64,000 nucleotides of DNA from Ooceraea biroi (taxonomy: Eukaryota > Arthropoda > Insecta > Hymenoptera > Formicidae). The notes beneath the pieces are model-generated. The model saw nothing but the letters and a program-made list of their open reading frames with translations, was not told the origin of the DNA and searched no databases. Position numbers and translations under genes: made by a program. The stretch's first letter is position 1. The number at the start of each line of letters is the position of its first letter. Below are positions 13,884 to 25,197 of the stretch, in pieces. The stretch is taken from positions 12,214,001 to 12,278,000 of the forward strand of contig NC_039506.1 of NCBI RefSeq assembly GCF_003672135.1, read 5' to 3'.

Positions 13884-13995
13884 CAGAGTGTTTTATAGAA
13901 ATAGATGAACAAATTTTAAGAACATACTCTACTCATTGTAAGGATGAAAAAAGTCATATAAATATAGATTCAAAAATTCCTATTCTTGAAACACC
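13884..13995. mobile_element. ~110-bp mini element with mariner-like ends
   Basis: Bounded by ACAGAGTGTTTTATAGAA and GAAACACCCTGGATAT, an imperfect inverted pair of the ACAGGGTGTTT type. Non-coding, too small for a gene. Confidence 0.4.
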
Positions 13996-14656
13996 CTGGA
14001 TATAAAATATATTGTATATAAAATTAAGAAGTAAAAACAAATAATAAAAATGTAGTAAGATTTATTCAAATTTGTAAGGAAAACTCGAACTAAATTCTAT
14101 TATAGAATAAAATCGCTACAACAAAATTTGACAAATTTTTTATACATATTGTTTTGGTAACAATAAGCAATGATCGTATGTATCAAACCAATATGTTTTT
14201 TTAAAGTTGCATAAAATATTGTTTCATAAAATATTTGATATACAGGGTGTTCTGTAAGTCGAGGTAAATCGTTCGGGAGATGAATGGGGAACCAAAAACA
14301 AGAAAGAAAGTTGATATGAACATAGGTCCGGAAATGCGTTGTTTTCGAGTTATCGCCATTCTTATATTGAAATTTGAAATTGCTTTACTTTCGAATTTTT
14401 TGTCAAACTTGAAACAAGAGATGGTTTTTATGAGTTTCAAAACATAATTGAAGTCAAATAAAAGTTGCGGGCTGCTTTAGCACTACCCAGGATGCACCAC
14501 GTGGAGGTACAGCCCGCTTAGCATCCCTTGGTAGAAATCAGGACCCCACAGTTCGTCACTCCTGTGGTATTTAGTGACTCCAAACCCTCTCTGCTACGTG
14601 TGTGTGTGTGTGTGTGCGCGCGCGCGCGTGTGTGTGCGAGTGAGAGAATGTAAAAA

Positions 14657-15096
14657 TTATATCAGGTGTTCGAAATGACCTCCTTCTGCATGAATGCAAG
14701 CTCTAAGCCTTCTTTCTAAGGAGTCCCGAACTCTTTGTAGCACTTCCGGATTTTCCCTGTTTTCAAATCCATTAGTTATTCTTTGCCTCAGTTCATGGAC
14801 GTTATTCACTGGCCGTTTATAAACAAAGGACTTTAAATGACCCCAAAGATAAAAATCGCACGGATTGAGGTCGGGTGACCTAGGAGGCCAGCGTACAGGT
14901 CCTCCACGCCCTATCCATTGTCGCCCGAATTTGCGTTTCAATTCTTGTCTAGCAATTAAACTAAAATGTACAGGTGCACCATCATGCATAAACCACATAT
15001 TAAGTCGGATGTTGAGAGGGACATCTTCAAGTAGTACATCTAATCTATTTCTAAGAAATTCAACGTACATTTCGCCATTTAATCTATTTTCAAAGA
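14657..15096 (-). pseudogene. Mariner transposase, C-terminal half (inverted arm copy)
   Basis: Residues from the FENRLN region to the stop, reading HDGAPVHF and SPDLNPCDFYLWG. These are the second and third catalytic aspartates with 41 residues between them (DD41D, as in rosa-like mariners). The 137-aa frame equals the one in the other arm residue for residue. It lacks the first catalytic Asp and the DNA-binding domain, so it cannot be active alone. Confidence 0.9.
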
Positions 15097-15098
15097 AG

Positions 15099-15248
15099 CT
15101 TCTTCAAGTTCGCGACGCGAACGGACGGACCATGCACGGACACGATGTGTAGCGGGAGCGTACGAGGAAAATCATCCCCACTCCACGGCGATGAGCCGGG
15201 AGCCGCGGCTGCAATCTGGCATCTCTGACGCGAACTTGAAGAAGCGCT
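15099..15248. repeat. GC-rich insert bounded by 18-bp inverted repeat
   Basis: GCTTCTTCAAGTTCGCG at 15099-15115 returns as CGCGAACTTGAAGAAGCGC at 15230-15248. The enclosed ~115 bp are clearly GC-richer than the mariner around them and are not part of the transposase. Confidence 0.7.
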
Positions 15249-15417
15249 AGGTATTGATTGTTCGACTAGCAACGTGAGCACATCGAAATTAGAGAGCATT
15301 TGTTAATGCATTTCTCAGACAAATCAAAGCAGATTTCAATAAAGTTCAATCGCTTCACAATCTGAATTCGTTCACGAAGAAAGGCAGTTCGTTAAAATTG
15401 CAATTTATTTATCAATA

Positions 15418-16480
15418 ATGAATCGTTTAACCGTTAACGAATTAGTCGACATGCATTTAATGCATGGTCTCGCTCAAGGTAACGCTACAGAAGCAAGAAG
15501 ATTGTATATCGAACAATTTCCTGGGCGATACGAACCGAACCAACGATCTTTTCAAAATGTTGATAGAATACTGCGAGAAACTGGGCAGATAACAGCGTCG
15601 AAGAGAGGATAGGCCTCGAATTAACGCTAACACGGAAGAAAGAATTTTGAACGCATTCCGGGTTGACTCTTCTATTAGTATCAGAAACGTCTCAGGAGTA
15701 TTAGGCCTGCCAACAACTACAGTATGGAGATCTCTTAACAGAAATTCCATGTATCTTTATCATGTACAACGTGTTCAAGGACTGACTGAAAACGATTATG
15801 GTCCTCGTCTCAATTTCTGCCAATGGTTCATGAACAAATTAGAACGCATGCCTACTTTCAGTGAAATAATTCTGTTTACAGATGAAGCAGCATTCGATAG
15901 AGACGGTGTTACGAATTTTCATAATACACATGAATGGATGGAAGCAAACCCCCACGCAATTGTTTAACAAAAACACCAACAACAGTTCAGTCGTTCGGTT
16001 TGGGAAGGAATCATTAACAATTCACTTGTTGGACCACATTTCTTTGAAAATAGATTAAATAGCGAAATGTACGTTGAATTTCTTAGAAATAGATTAGATG
16101 TACTACTTGAAGATGTCCCTCTCAACATCCGACTTAATATGTGGTTTATGCATGATGGTGCACCTGTACATTTTAGTTTAATTGCTAGACAAGAATTGAA
16201 ACGCAAATTCGGGCGACAATGGATAGGGCGTGGAGGACCTGTACGCTGGCCTCCTAGGTCACCCGACCTCAATCCGTGCGATTTTTATCTTTGGGGTCAT
16301 TTAAAGTCCTTTGTTTATAAACGGCCAGTGAATAACGTCCATGAACTGAGGCAAAGAATAACTAATGGATTTGAAAACAGGGAAAATCCGGAAGTGCTAC
16401 AAAGAGTTCGGGACTCCTTAGAAAGAAGGCTTAGAGCTTGCATTCATGCAGAAGGAGGTCATTTCGAACACCTGATATAA
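15418..16480 (+). pseudogene. DD41D mariner transposase, broken
   Basis: Starts at ATG 15418 (MNRLTVNELVDMH). An N-terminal helix-turn-helix region of the DUF4817 type is followed by the catalytic domain with FTDEAAF (first Asp), HDGAPVHF and SPDLNPCDF. Spacing between the last two catalytic Asp is 41 residues. Full length would be about 354 aa, normal for mariners. It is inactivated by a one-base insertion near 15608 (after ITASKRG) and an in-frame TAA at 15965-15967 (after PHAIV). Everything after 16041 is shared with the inverted arm. Confidence 0.9.
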
Positions 16481-17040
16481 TTTTTACATTCTCTCACTCG
16501 CACACACACGCGCGCGCGCGCACACACACACACACACACGTAGCAGAGAGGGTTTGGAGTCACTAAATACCACAGGAGTGACGAACTGTGGGGTCCTGAT
16601 TTCTACCAAGGGATGCTAAGCGGGCTGTACCTCCACGTGGTGCATCCTGGGTAGTGCTAAAGCAGCCCGCAACTTTTATTTGACTTCAATTATGTTTTGA
16701 AACTCATAAAAACCATCTCTTGTTTCAAGTTTGACAAAAAATTCGAAAGTAAAGCAATTTCAAATTTCAATATAAGAATGGCGATAACTCGAAAACAACG
16801 CATTTCCGGACCTATGTTCATATCAACTTTCTTTCTTGTTTTTGGTTCCCCATTCATCTCCCGAACGATTTACCTCGACTTACGGAACACCCTGTATATT
16901 ATTGCCAAATAATATATATATTATTAATATTTGTAATATATTACTAAATATACATATATTTGAAATCCATTTAGCATATATCTTTCGAAATGTTACGTTA
17001 TAATTACGTACCATGTAGTCTTATTTCACTCGCCATTATT

Positions 17041-18513
17041 TTATAAAGAAGTTTCGGCTTCCCTGTCATGCATCGAATTGTCAACTCTTTCAGGCATTGG
17101 ATTAAAACTTACAACTTGTTCTTGTGGCACAACTGTGACGCGTTCATAATAAAAATAATGATAACAATAAGGCGCGCCCAACCTTGCAAAAAAAAACCAT
17201 TTTTATATGCATTGTTATATGGACATATACACATTTAAGTACACAATACATGATGTTACAGAAATGGTAAATCGCAAATGAATAACATTGAAACGAAAAA
17301 TTAAGAATAAATTTATTAAATTATACATCGAAATAATCACGCAGAATCGACTACGTTATATATATAGTACAAAATCCTTTAAAACTACGAAGTAATTGAA
17401 ATTGCATTTTCATTGTGCATTCTGAACATAACAGTTTTAAACTTTAAGAACATAGAACTATTTTAGCATGAAATACAAATTCATAGTTGTCACATTATCA
17501 TATTTGTAAGCTCGACGGGCTACTTGTGCAAATCCATTTATAACCAGGCATAAACTGTTGTCTAAAAAGAGTATTAAAATTGAATGGTATTGCAAAGAGA
17601 AAAATAATTATTCACCAAGGTGAAGATAAATTTCAGAAGGTAAAAAGAAATAAAATTCCTATTTTTTTGGATTAATATTTCTATACTTTGTGAATTAAAT
17701 AGGTAATTCAATCGTCTAAAATGACCATTAGTTATCCAATTATTTATGTACTATGTGTATGTGCTGTTATGAAAATTTATGTTTTGTTACACACCGACAT
17801 TGACTTACGTTATTACACCCACTAGTAGCATTATAGCTCCCTTAATCTTTGTTTCCATCTTGTCTTCTACCCCAAATAATGTACCTATTCCTGGAGAAAT
17901 AATCATGATTTTCAGATATTTATATACAGAACACGAATGTATAAAAGTTTTCACTATCACATTGTGATCGTCAGATACAGAAATGTATTAGTAATCGTTG
18001 TAATTGTGTTGAAAAGTAATTTTTTGTTATTGGGAATTAATGTAGAAGCAAAAATGCATTGTAACCGAGTTAAAGCTTTTAAAAGTTTATACTTTTTATG
18101 TAAATATATTTTTTCTGTGCCTATTTAAATAAAGTAAAAATAATTAAATATACAGATTAATTGCTAACAAATATAAAATAATTGATTAGTAATACTAAAA
18201 AAATATAACAGATATACATTTGAAATATGTATAAAGAAATGTATAAACAGTGGAAGAAGCGATTAATCATAATGATATGTAATTATTGTTGTAACACATA
18301 TGCATCCCATTTATTTAGTGGTTTTAATAATATGGGTTGCAACATATATTTGTTATTAAAAAGACTAAAAAAACGAGATATGTTAAAAACAATATATGTT
18401 ACGATCCAAGAGTAATATTATTATATTTTCTTACCGACGCATGTTAAACTTAAGATGATTGTTATCACCATTATTATCATTCTTTTTATAGAGATTGTAG
18501 GCGTTGCAGGCAT
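17041..18513 (-). CDS. Small two-helix membrane protein, three exons (100 aa)
   Basis: Assembled from splice sites. Exon 1 is 18513-18435 (ATG to a GTAAGA donor), exon 2 is 17890-17809 (acceptor TTTCTCCAG, donor GTAAGT), exon 3 is 17182-17041 (acceptor TTTTTGCAAG, stop TAA). Phases 1 and 2 match exactly and give 100 residues. Two hydrophobic stretches (about 12-34 and 44-68) flank a short loop VEDKMETKIK; the second ends in a Tyr-rich run (YYCYHYYFYYE). A polar tail of ~32 residues follows (TVVPQEQVVSFNPMPERVDN). A helix hairpin with a Pro-Tyr motif recalls TMEM230/TMEM134 (DUF872) proteins, but this is only a layout resemblance. An upstream non-coding exon is possible: TAA precedes the ATG in frame. 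The exon 3 acceptor is the weakest point. Confidence 0.7.
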
Positions 18514-19492
18514 TGTAGGCGAGGTTGATATTTGCAGAAGGTATTATTGAACGCTTTTTCAAATTATTACTACTTTAAAATCTCAAAATAACAAGATCGC
18601 TTTTTCTTTTATTCATTTGTGTTAAGTTTGTTTAATCTTATTATTATATCGTGATGCTCTGCAAGTCTGAAAGTAATAATATAAGTTTTTAATATTCAAA
18701 TCAAAATAGTATACATTTATTATTTATTTGGTCGGTCTCAAATTCTGATACATAATTACAAAAATCTGATGAATAATCGAACAATAAAACATGAACGTAT
18801 AAATGACATAAATACCGACATAAGAAACATTTAATAAGTACTAGTTAAAAGTTCTGTTTTAATTTTCAAGCTAAAGAGGCAAGTTAGAACTTTGGTCTAG
18901 TTGATGTAGGAACGCGGTTATGCTTACTTACGATCTATTATGTGTGAAAATATACATCAAACGTTTCATTCCTATTTCGAATCCTCCTAAACGACTGCTA
19001 ATAGAGCCTGCGATTGTCGTGATCAGAAAAAAGCTACGCAGTCGCTAAAGATGATTCGAAATAGGTTTGAAACGTTTTGAAACGTACTTTCGTAATCAAT
19101 CAACACTCTGATAACCATATCAACAAGGGTTCCAATGTATCTATTTCGCTTGAAAATAAAGATCTAAGAAGTTTGAACGATAAATTTATTAACAAAATCT
19201 CGGCACAATACTAATGCAGTAATATGCGGTAACTATTTCTTTACCTTTACAACACCAGTTGCTGCTGTGATCTCTCTATACAAACGATTCAGGAATAATA
19301 AGCATTTCGGTTGTATGATGTATACAAGATAGATTCTTAGCACACTGGGAAAGGGAGGTGTACTTGCTTTCGTTCTAGTGAGTATCAATAACAACACTTA
19401 TAGACAATATTTACTTCAAGGAAGGAGAAAGGGAGAATACATATTGTTACGTATGAAAATAAGAAATAAAGGATCTTCAAATATATTTTAAA
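18514..19492. other. Upstream region of the small gene; hairpin inside
   Basis: AT-rich and non-coding in my reading. It may hold the promoter and 5' UTR of the minus-strand gene at 17-18.5 kb. The only structure is the inverted repeat at 18959-19076. Confidence 0.4.
18959..19076. repeat. Imperfect 39-bp inverted repeat, 39-nt loop
   Basis: Left arm 18960-18998 (AACGTTTCATTCCTATTTCG...GACTGC) and right arm 19038-19076 pair with about six mismatches. The size fits a pre-miRNA-like or small MITE hairpin. No TA or TTAA flank is obvious. Confidence 0.5.
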
Positions 19493-20224
19493 CCCACTAA
19501 AAAAACCTTACAAAGGTGTAAAAACAGCGTCAAATACATAAAAAATTCCAACTTATACGCAACAAAAAGTTTAAAAAATATTTATTATAAAAATTAAAAT
19601 TAAATATAAAATCACTAGTTAACTAGCCAAGTACCTCGAAGCAATTCAGTTTGAGTATTTTCTTTAAATATTTCCCATGCATACTCTCGATCTTATCGCA
19701 TGATGACGTTGAAGTACTTGGCGTGCCCGGGTCGCATTAAAACATACTGTCCTACCTATTATCTGTACTTTACATGTAAATTATTTGTATCAACTAATGA
19801 AGTAATGAAAACAGATATTTATAATTACTTTACTAGTCTATAAAACTGTAAATGTGTTTATTTTAATATTTCCAACTAAAAAGATTTGTGAGTCATTATT
19901 CAAAATCAAGATACAATACAAATCCAGATACTGTGTACAAATTTATAAGAATTTTATAAGATATTTACGAGAAGACACGTTTAATGCGACCCGGGCATGC
20001 TAAGTACTTCGATGTCGTCATGCGATAAGAGAGTATACATGGGAAATATTTAGAGAAAATACTCAAACTCAATGGCTTCTAGATACTTGGTTAGTTAACA
20101 ATTGATTTTATATTTAGTTTTGATGTTTATAATAACTATTTTTTAAACTTTTTGTTGCGTATAAGTTGGAATTTTTTATGTATTTGGCGTAGTTTTTTCA
20201 TCTTTGTAAGGATTTTTTAGTGGG
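19493..20224. mobile_element. Long-TIR MITE (732 bp, arms ~250 bp)
   Basis: The outer ends CCCACTAAAAAAACCTTAC and GTAAGGATTTTTTAGTGGG are inverted. The arms continue to about 19752 and from about 19979, with the shared landmark GCCCGGGTCGCATTAAA (complement near 19981). Non-coding. A partial copy of the left arm and middle lies in ebony intron 4. No clear target duplication. Confidence 0.8.
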
Positions 20225-20262
20225 ATCTCACTATTTTTTGTAGAAATTTTTTATTTTATATA

Positions 20263-21880
20263 CAATTATGTGCAAAATAATAGCACCGCACAGTAATATT
20301 GCAAATATTGTTTGAATTTACCGCTTTTTTAATATGTACAGTGCCATCTCTGTGCAAGAAACAAGTACTAAATGTATATTCAACTAAAAAGAACCATTCA
20401 ATTAGTTTCATTGAGTTGTGAATATTTGTCATCGGTGTAAAGACGGAAAAGTACTTTTTTCACTGTGCACAAAAATAGCACTACATAGTTTATGTGCAGT
20501 AAATTGCGGACATTTTTGTAAGATTTACTATTATTTTAAATTTGCCAATCAACATGAGTAAGACTTGTTATTTAAAATATATGTAACTTATTACTATTAT
20601 CTTTAAAGACAAAATGGGAAGAAAACGCCATTGTACAAGCGAAGAAAGACAACTTATCCTAAAACTGCGCCGAGATGGAAAATCATATAAATTTATTAGA
20701 GAACTTTTATCATATTCAAATAAAATGATAAGAAATGCAGTAATATGGAAACCAAAAGCAGAAACTAGAGGCAGAAAGAGTAAAACTTTCCAGAAAATGG
20801 ACTGACGAATAGTAAATATGGTCAAAAAAGATCCTTTTATATCATCTTCCAAGATCAAACAGGATCTAAACTTGAATATTGATGCTTCAAATGTTCGAAG
20901 GCGATTACTGAAAAAAAATCTACCCGCCCGCACTCCAAGAAAAGTTCCTTTACTAACAAAAAAGAATGTGCAAAAAGATTAAAATTTGCCCGGGATCATG
21001 TTAAATGGCCAGTAGAAAAATGGCGTAACATACTATGGAGTGATGACAGTAAAGTGGTTATTAAAGGATTTCCTGGTATCCGTCAGTTCGTTCGAAGACC
21101 ACAAAAGTCAGAATTTAATCCTAGATATACAACTAAGACGGTTAAGCATGATGGAGAAAACATAAAAATTTAGGGTTCCTTTTCGTACTATGGAACAAGT
21201 CCAATTTATCGCATTGAAGGGACATTGAATGCTGATTTGTATGTTCGTATATTGAACACGACCATGTTACCTTACGCAAAATCAGAGATGCCACTGAAAT
21301 GGGTATTTCAACAAGATAATGACCCGAAGCACACCTCGCGCAAAGCAAAACAATGGTTTCAGGACAAAGAAATTGATGTCTTGGAGTGGCCAGCACAATC
21401 CCCCAATCTCAACCCCATCGAAAACTTATGGACTGATGTTAAGAAAGCAGTTTTTGATGCGAAACCAACAAATGCCGATCAAATGTGGGATGTAATCCAC
21501 AGATGTTGGGCTTCCATTCCTGTTGAACGGTGTCAAAAGTTAATGAACTCCATGCCAAGAAGGTGTCATGCTGTTATTGACAATCACGGCAGTAACACAA
21601 AATACTAATATTTTAAGCGTTTCGAAGTCATTAACATAAATACTGTTCCTTATTTATATTTTTTACGTAAAAGTGCTATTATTTTGCACATCAAATAAAT
21701 AAAAAATTTTATTTTCTCATAGTTATCTTTCTAGTAAATAATGAAATGTTATATTTTATGTTTCTGTTAATTAATATATATTTAATAAATAAAATAAGGT
21801 AACTTTCAGTTGATTCATTTTGTTAAAATTTAGAAATTTCTTAATTTGTTTAGCTGGTGCTATTATTTTGCACATAACTG
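20263..21880 (+). mobile_element. Tc1-like transposon with IR/DR termini
   Basis: TA-flanked (20261-20262, 21881-21882), 1618 bp. The terminal repeat ATGTGCAAAATAATAGCACC is present at both ends. A second, internal version occurs at each end (about 20464-20484 and 21669-21690), giving the IR/DR layout of some Tc1 elements, where inner and outer repeats both bind transposase. One decayed transposase gene lies between. Confidence 0.9.
20614..21608 (+). pseudogene. Tc1-like DD34E transposase, broken
   Basis: Starts MGRKRHCTSEERQLILKLRR, a helix-turn-helix with a GRxxK-type link (ETRGRKSK). Then come the first catalytic Asp in WSDDSKV, the second in QQDNDPKHTS and the Glu in SPNLNPIENLW, with 34 residues between the latter two. 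Lesions: TGA at 20803-20805, a one-base deletion near 20975 (after KKNVQK) and TAG at 21171-21173 (after GENIKI). Length about 331 codons, usual for the family. Confidence 0.9.
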
Positions 21881-21977
21881 TATATTCGAACCAATAGAGA
21901 TCTTTTCCATAGGTTTAATTTTTAAATCTGTTATTTTAATAATTTTTGTATCATTCTTATTATATTTTACTATATTC

Positions 21978-22056
21978 CTATCTATAATCTCTCTCTCCCT
22001 CCCTCCCTCTCCCTCTCTCTCCCTCTCTCTCCCCCCTGCCCCCCCTCTCTCTCTAA
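21978..22056. repeat. (CT)n low-complexity tract
   Basis: Pyrimidine-only CT/CCT run ending where the LINE A ORF1 sequence begins, which may mark the 5' truncation point of that LINE. Confidence 0.9.
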
Positions 22057-22498
22057 TCTGTTAATGAGGAAATGGAGAAATTAAGAAAGGAGATGGAATG
22101 CAGGTGGATTGCAATGTTTGATGAAAGGATAAACGCAGTGATGGAGAGTAAAATGCAAGGTAGATCGCCGGTTGAAGGAAAGCAGTCTGATGATAGGAGG
22201 AAGACTTATAGTGGAGCGGTGAAGAGGGAGTCAGTAATAATTATTAGGCCTAAGGAAGATGAAGATAAGTCTAGTGATTTGACAAAAAAGGAAATTTGTT
22301 TTTTATTAACTCCCAGAATATTTACAATCTGTCTGATGACATTAAGTAAATCAAATAATCAAGTAGCATGTAGATAAATTCTCTGTGGAGTTTACCCTAT
22401 GTGAATACAATCTTACTTAAGATGTTTACTAATTACAGAAGTGAATATTTCTAAGAAAATCTGCTTGTAGAATCTAATGGTTTAAATCGCTTTAGTCT

Positions 22499-25197
22499 TC
22501 ATTTATCCGATTGTTCTAAGAGAAGTTTGTGCGTTAATTGATTGGGATGGGTATCAAGTGTTCTAACATACTTCTTGACATGTTTTGTTATAACTTCTTT
22601 TACAGTTTCGACACTAAGATCCCGTCGTATAATTTCATTGGTTACAAACCAAGGCGCGTCCACGATTGTTCTTAAGATTTTGGACTGAAATCTTTCTAGG
22701 ATTTCGATGTTAGAGGTAGAAGCTGATCCCCACAGCTGGATTCCGTACGTCCATATTGACATAATGATGGATTTATAAAGCAGTAATTTGTTGTAGAGTG
22801 ACAGTTTAGATCTACGGGCAAATAACCAATACATTTTTCTAAGATTGTATCCTAATTGCTTTCTCTTGTTCCATATATGCGTTTTCCACGTTAGTCTGCG
22901 ATCTAGGTGTATGCCTAAATATTTTGCTGTTTCTGCTTGTGGTATTTCTTTGTTGTTTAATTTCACTGGAGGGCATGTTTCTTTATTTAATGTGAATGTA
23001 ACGTGTACTGATTTTTGCTCGTTTGCCTTAATACGCCAAGTTTTAAGCCATTCTTGTATTTTGTCAATATTTTTTTGGAGATTTCTTGACGCTACTTTTG
23101 GATTTTTATGTGAGGTTATAACAGTTGTGTCGTCCGCAAATGTTCCCGTTGTTGCTTGTTGTGTTGTTGGTAAGTCAGCCGTAAACAGAAGGTACAACAA
23201 TGGACCGAGTACACTTCCCTGTGGCACACCGGATTTGATGGGTTCCAAGTTCGAAGATTCTTCCTGGTATTTTATCGTAAAATGTCTGTTTGTTAGATAT
23301 GACTTTAGTATATGATAGAACTGTGGAAGCTGTTTTTTGATTTTGTAGAGTAGTCCTGTATGCCAAACCTTGTCAAATGCTTGTGAAATGTCTAGGAACA
23401 CTGCCGAACAGTACATTTTTTCTTCTAGGGCTTTGTTGATTTTCCTTACAATTCTATGTACCTGTTCAGTTGTTGCATGTTGTTCTCGAAAACCAAATTG
23501 ATGCTTTAGGATAATTTCTTTACTCTCCATTACTGGTTTGATTCGTTTCAGTATAAGCTTTTCAAAGACCTTTGACAAGACAGGTAGCAAACTTATTGGC
23601 CTATAAGATGTTATCTCCTCAGGTTCTTTCCCTGGTTTAGGGATTAATATTATTTGTGCCACCTTCCATTAAGCCGGGAAATAATTAAGTCTCAGCATGG
23701 CGTTATAAATGATGGTTATTAGTCTTATTGCTTTTTGAGGTAGTTCCTTGAGCAACTTTCCAGTTATTAGGTCGTATCCTGGCGCCTTGTTAGCTTTTAG
23801 TTCATTTTGTATTATTTTTTGAACTTCTTTAACTTTTATTTTTTGTATGGGCATCTCAGTTTGTAATGATGTTTCAAGATAGTTCAGGATTTCTTTATCC
23901 CATTCTTCTGATGAGTCTTGAGCATCTGGTTCAAAAACTTTTTTAAGGTGCTCCGCAAATAGTTTAATTTTGTCTTTATTAGTTCTTGCCCATTTACCAT
24001 TTCCTTGTCGTATAGGTGGTATTAGTTGTTGTGGACATTTTTTAAATTTCTTTGTGAGTTTCCAAAGCGAGTAGTCTGTAGCCTCTGTGGGTGTGAGGTT
24101 TATGAGAAATTTCTCTATTGCTTTGTTTTGTTCTTTGTTTAATAATTCCGTTAACTGTTTTGTAGCTTTGTTTAGTTTTGCCTTGTCTTGCGGTGATCTT
24201 AACTTTTGCCAGACTTTTCTAAGTTTCCTTTTTTCTGTAATTTTGATTTTTATGGTTGGTGGAAAGTGTATTACGTTTTCGGTGTCTTGGTTTACTGGAG
24301 TTGAATCCCAGGCTGCTTTTTGAATTATGCTGTTAAACTTGTCTATACCCTTCTCTATTTTTTCGGGCGTTTTAAGAGATATTTTACAGTTTATTTATCC
24401 ATTTATGAGTTCTCTGAAGAAGTTCCAATTGGTTTTTGCATTGTGAAGAGTTGGTGGTTTTCTTTTTTTTTACTACAGTTGCATTGAGTGTGGTTATTAT
24501 AGGTGAGTGATCAGAAGACAGATCAAAACATGATTCCGCTCGAAAATGGAGTTCTGATATGCCTCTCACTATACAGAAATCGATTACATCAGGTGCTTTC
24601 CTTCTGCTCTCACTATACAGAAATCGATTACATCAGGTGCTTTCCTTCTATCTGAGGGCCAGTAAGTTGGTTTACCCGTAGTGATTGGGTGTACATTATT
24701 TTCTATCATTGCTTGATAAAGCTGACGTCCTTTTGGAGTTGGTACATGAGACCTCGAACCCCACCACGGGTGTTTTGCGTTGTAGTTCCCTCCAGCTATA
24801 AACCTATTACCTAAGGTTTTGAAAAAGCAAGTGTACTGTTCCTGTTTTATTGTATGCTTAGGTGGACTGTATATGGCTGCTATGGTTATTGGTCCTGCTC
24901 AGTTTTCTATTGTTATGCTGGTTGCTTGTAGATAATCCTGATTGTATTTTTCGTTTTCGTGGTGATTTATTGAATCTTTGATGATTATGGCTGTGCCACC
25001 ATGTGCAGTTCCGTCTGGATGCTGTGTATCATAAGTGATATATTTTGGTATATTTAGATAACTTTTCTTTGTGAAATGCGTTTCAGATATGAGCATTATA
25101 TCTATATTATATTCGAGTAAGAAATATTTAAGTTCTTTACTTCTTTGGGCCAGCCCGTTGGCATTCCACACTCCTATTTTAAATGTGTTGAGTATTG
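22499..25197 (-). pseudogene. LINE B ORF2: endonuclease and reverse transcriptase
   Basis: Starts just after ORF1 with TFKIGVWNANGLAQRSKEL and ISETHF of the APE endonuclease; the endonuclease end shows SSDHSPI near 24500. The RT (23662-22499) has SYRPISLLPVLSKVFEKL, FLDISQAFDKVW, GVPQGSVLGPLLYLLF and the catalytic FADD. Lesions: TGA at about 24897, a 42-bp tandem duplication at 24567-24650, further frame breaks before 23854, and a TAA ahead of MAQIILIPKPGKEP. The RT block itself is open for 387 codons, so decay is moderate. Confidence 0.9.

Larger units (their letters stand above)
14243..16894 (+). mobile_element. DD41D mariner with 854-bp inverted arms
   Basis: The whole 2652-bp unit is flanked by TA (14241-14242, 16895-16896) and starts CAGGGTGTTC. 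Arms 14243-15096 and 16041-16894 are near-identical inverted copies, equal in length, each holding the 3' UTR, a (TG)n or (AC)n microsatellite and the last 137 transposase codons. The single-copy middle has the 5' half of the gene (from 15418) and a GC-rich insert (15099-15248). The arms could have arisen by duplication of the 3' half into the 5' end. A transcript across it would fold into a very long hairpin. Confidence 0.9.

Noticed and set aside
14200..14440. 79- and 71-aa frames at the two mariner ends
   Set aside because: They translate the terminal inverted repeat and UTR, not a gene.
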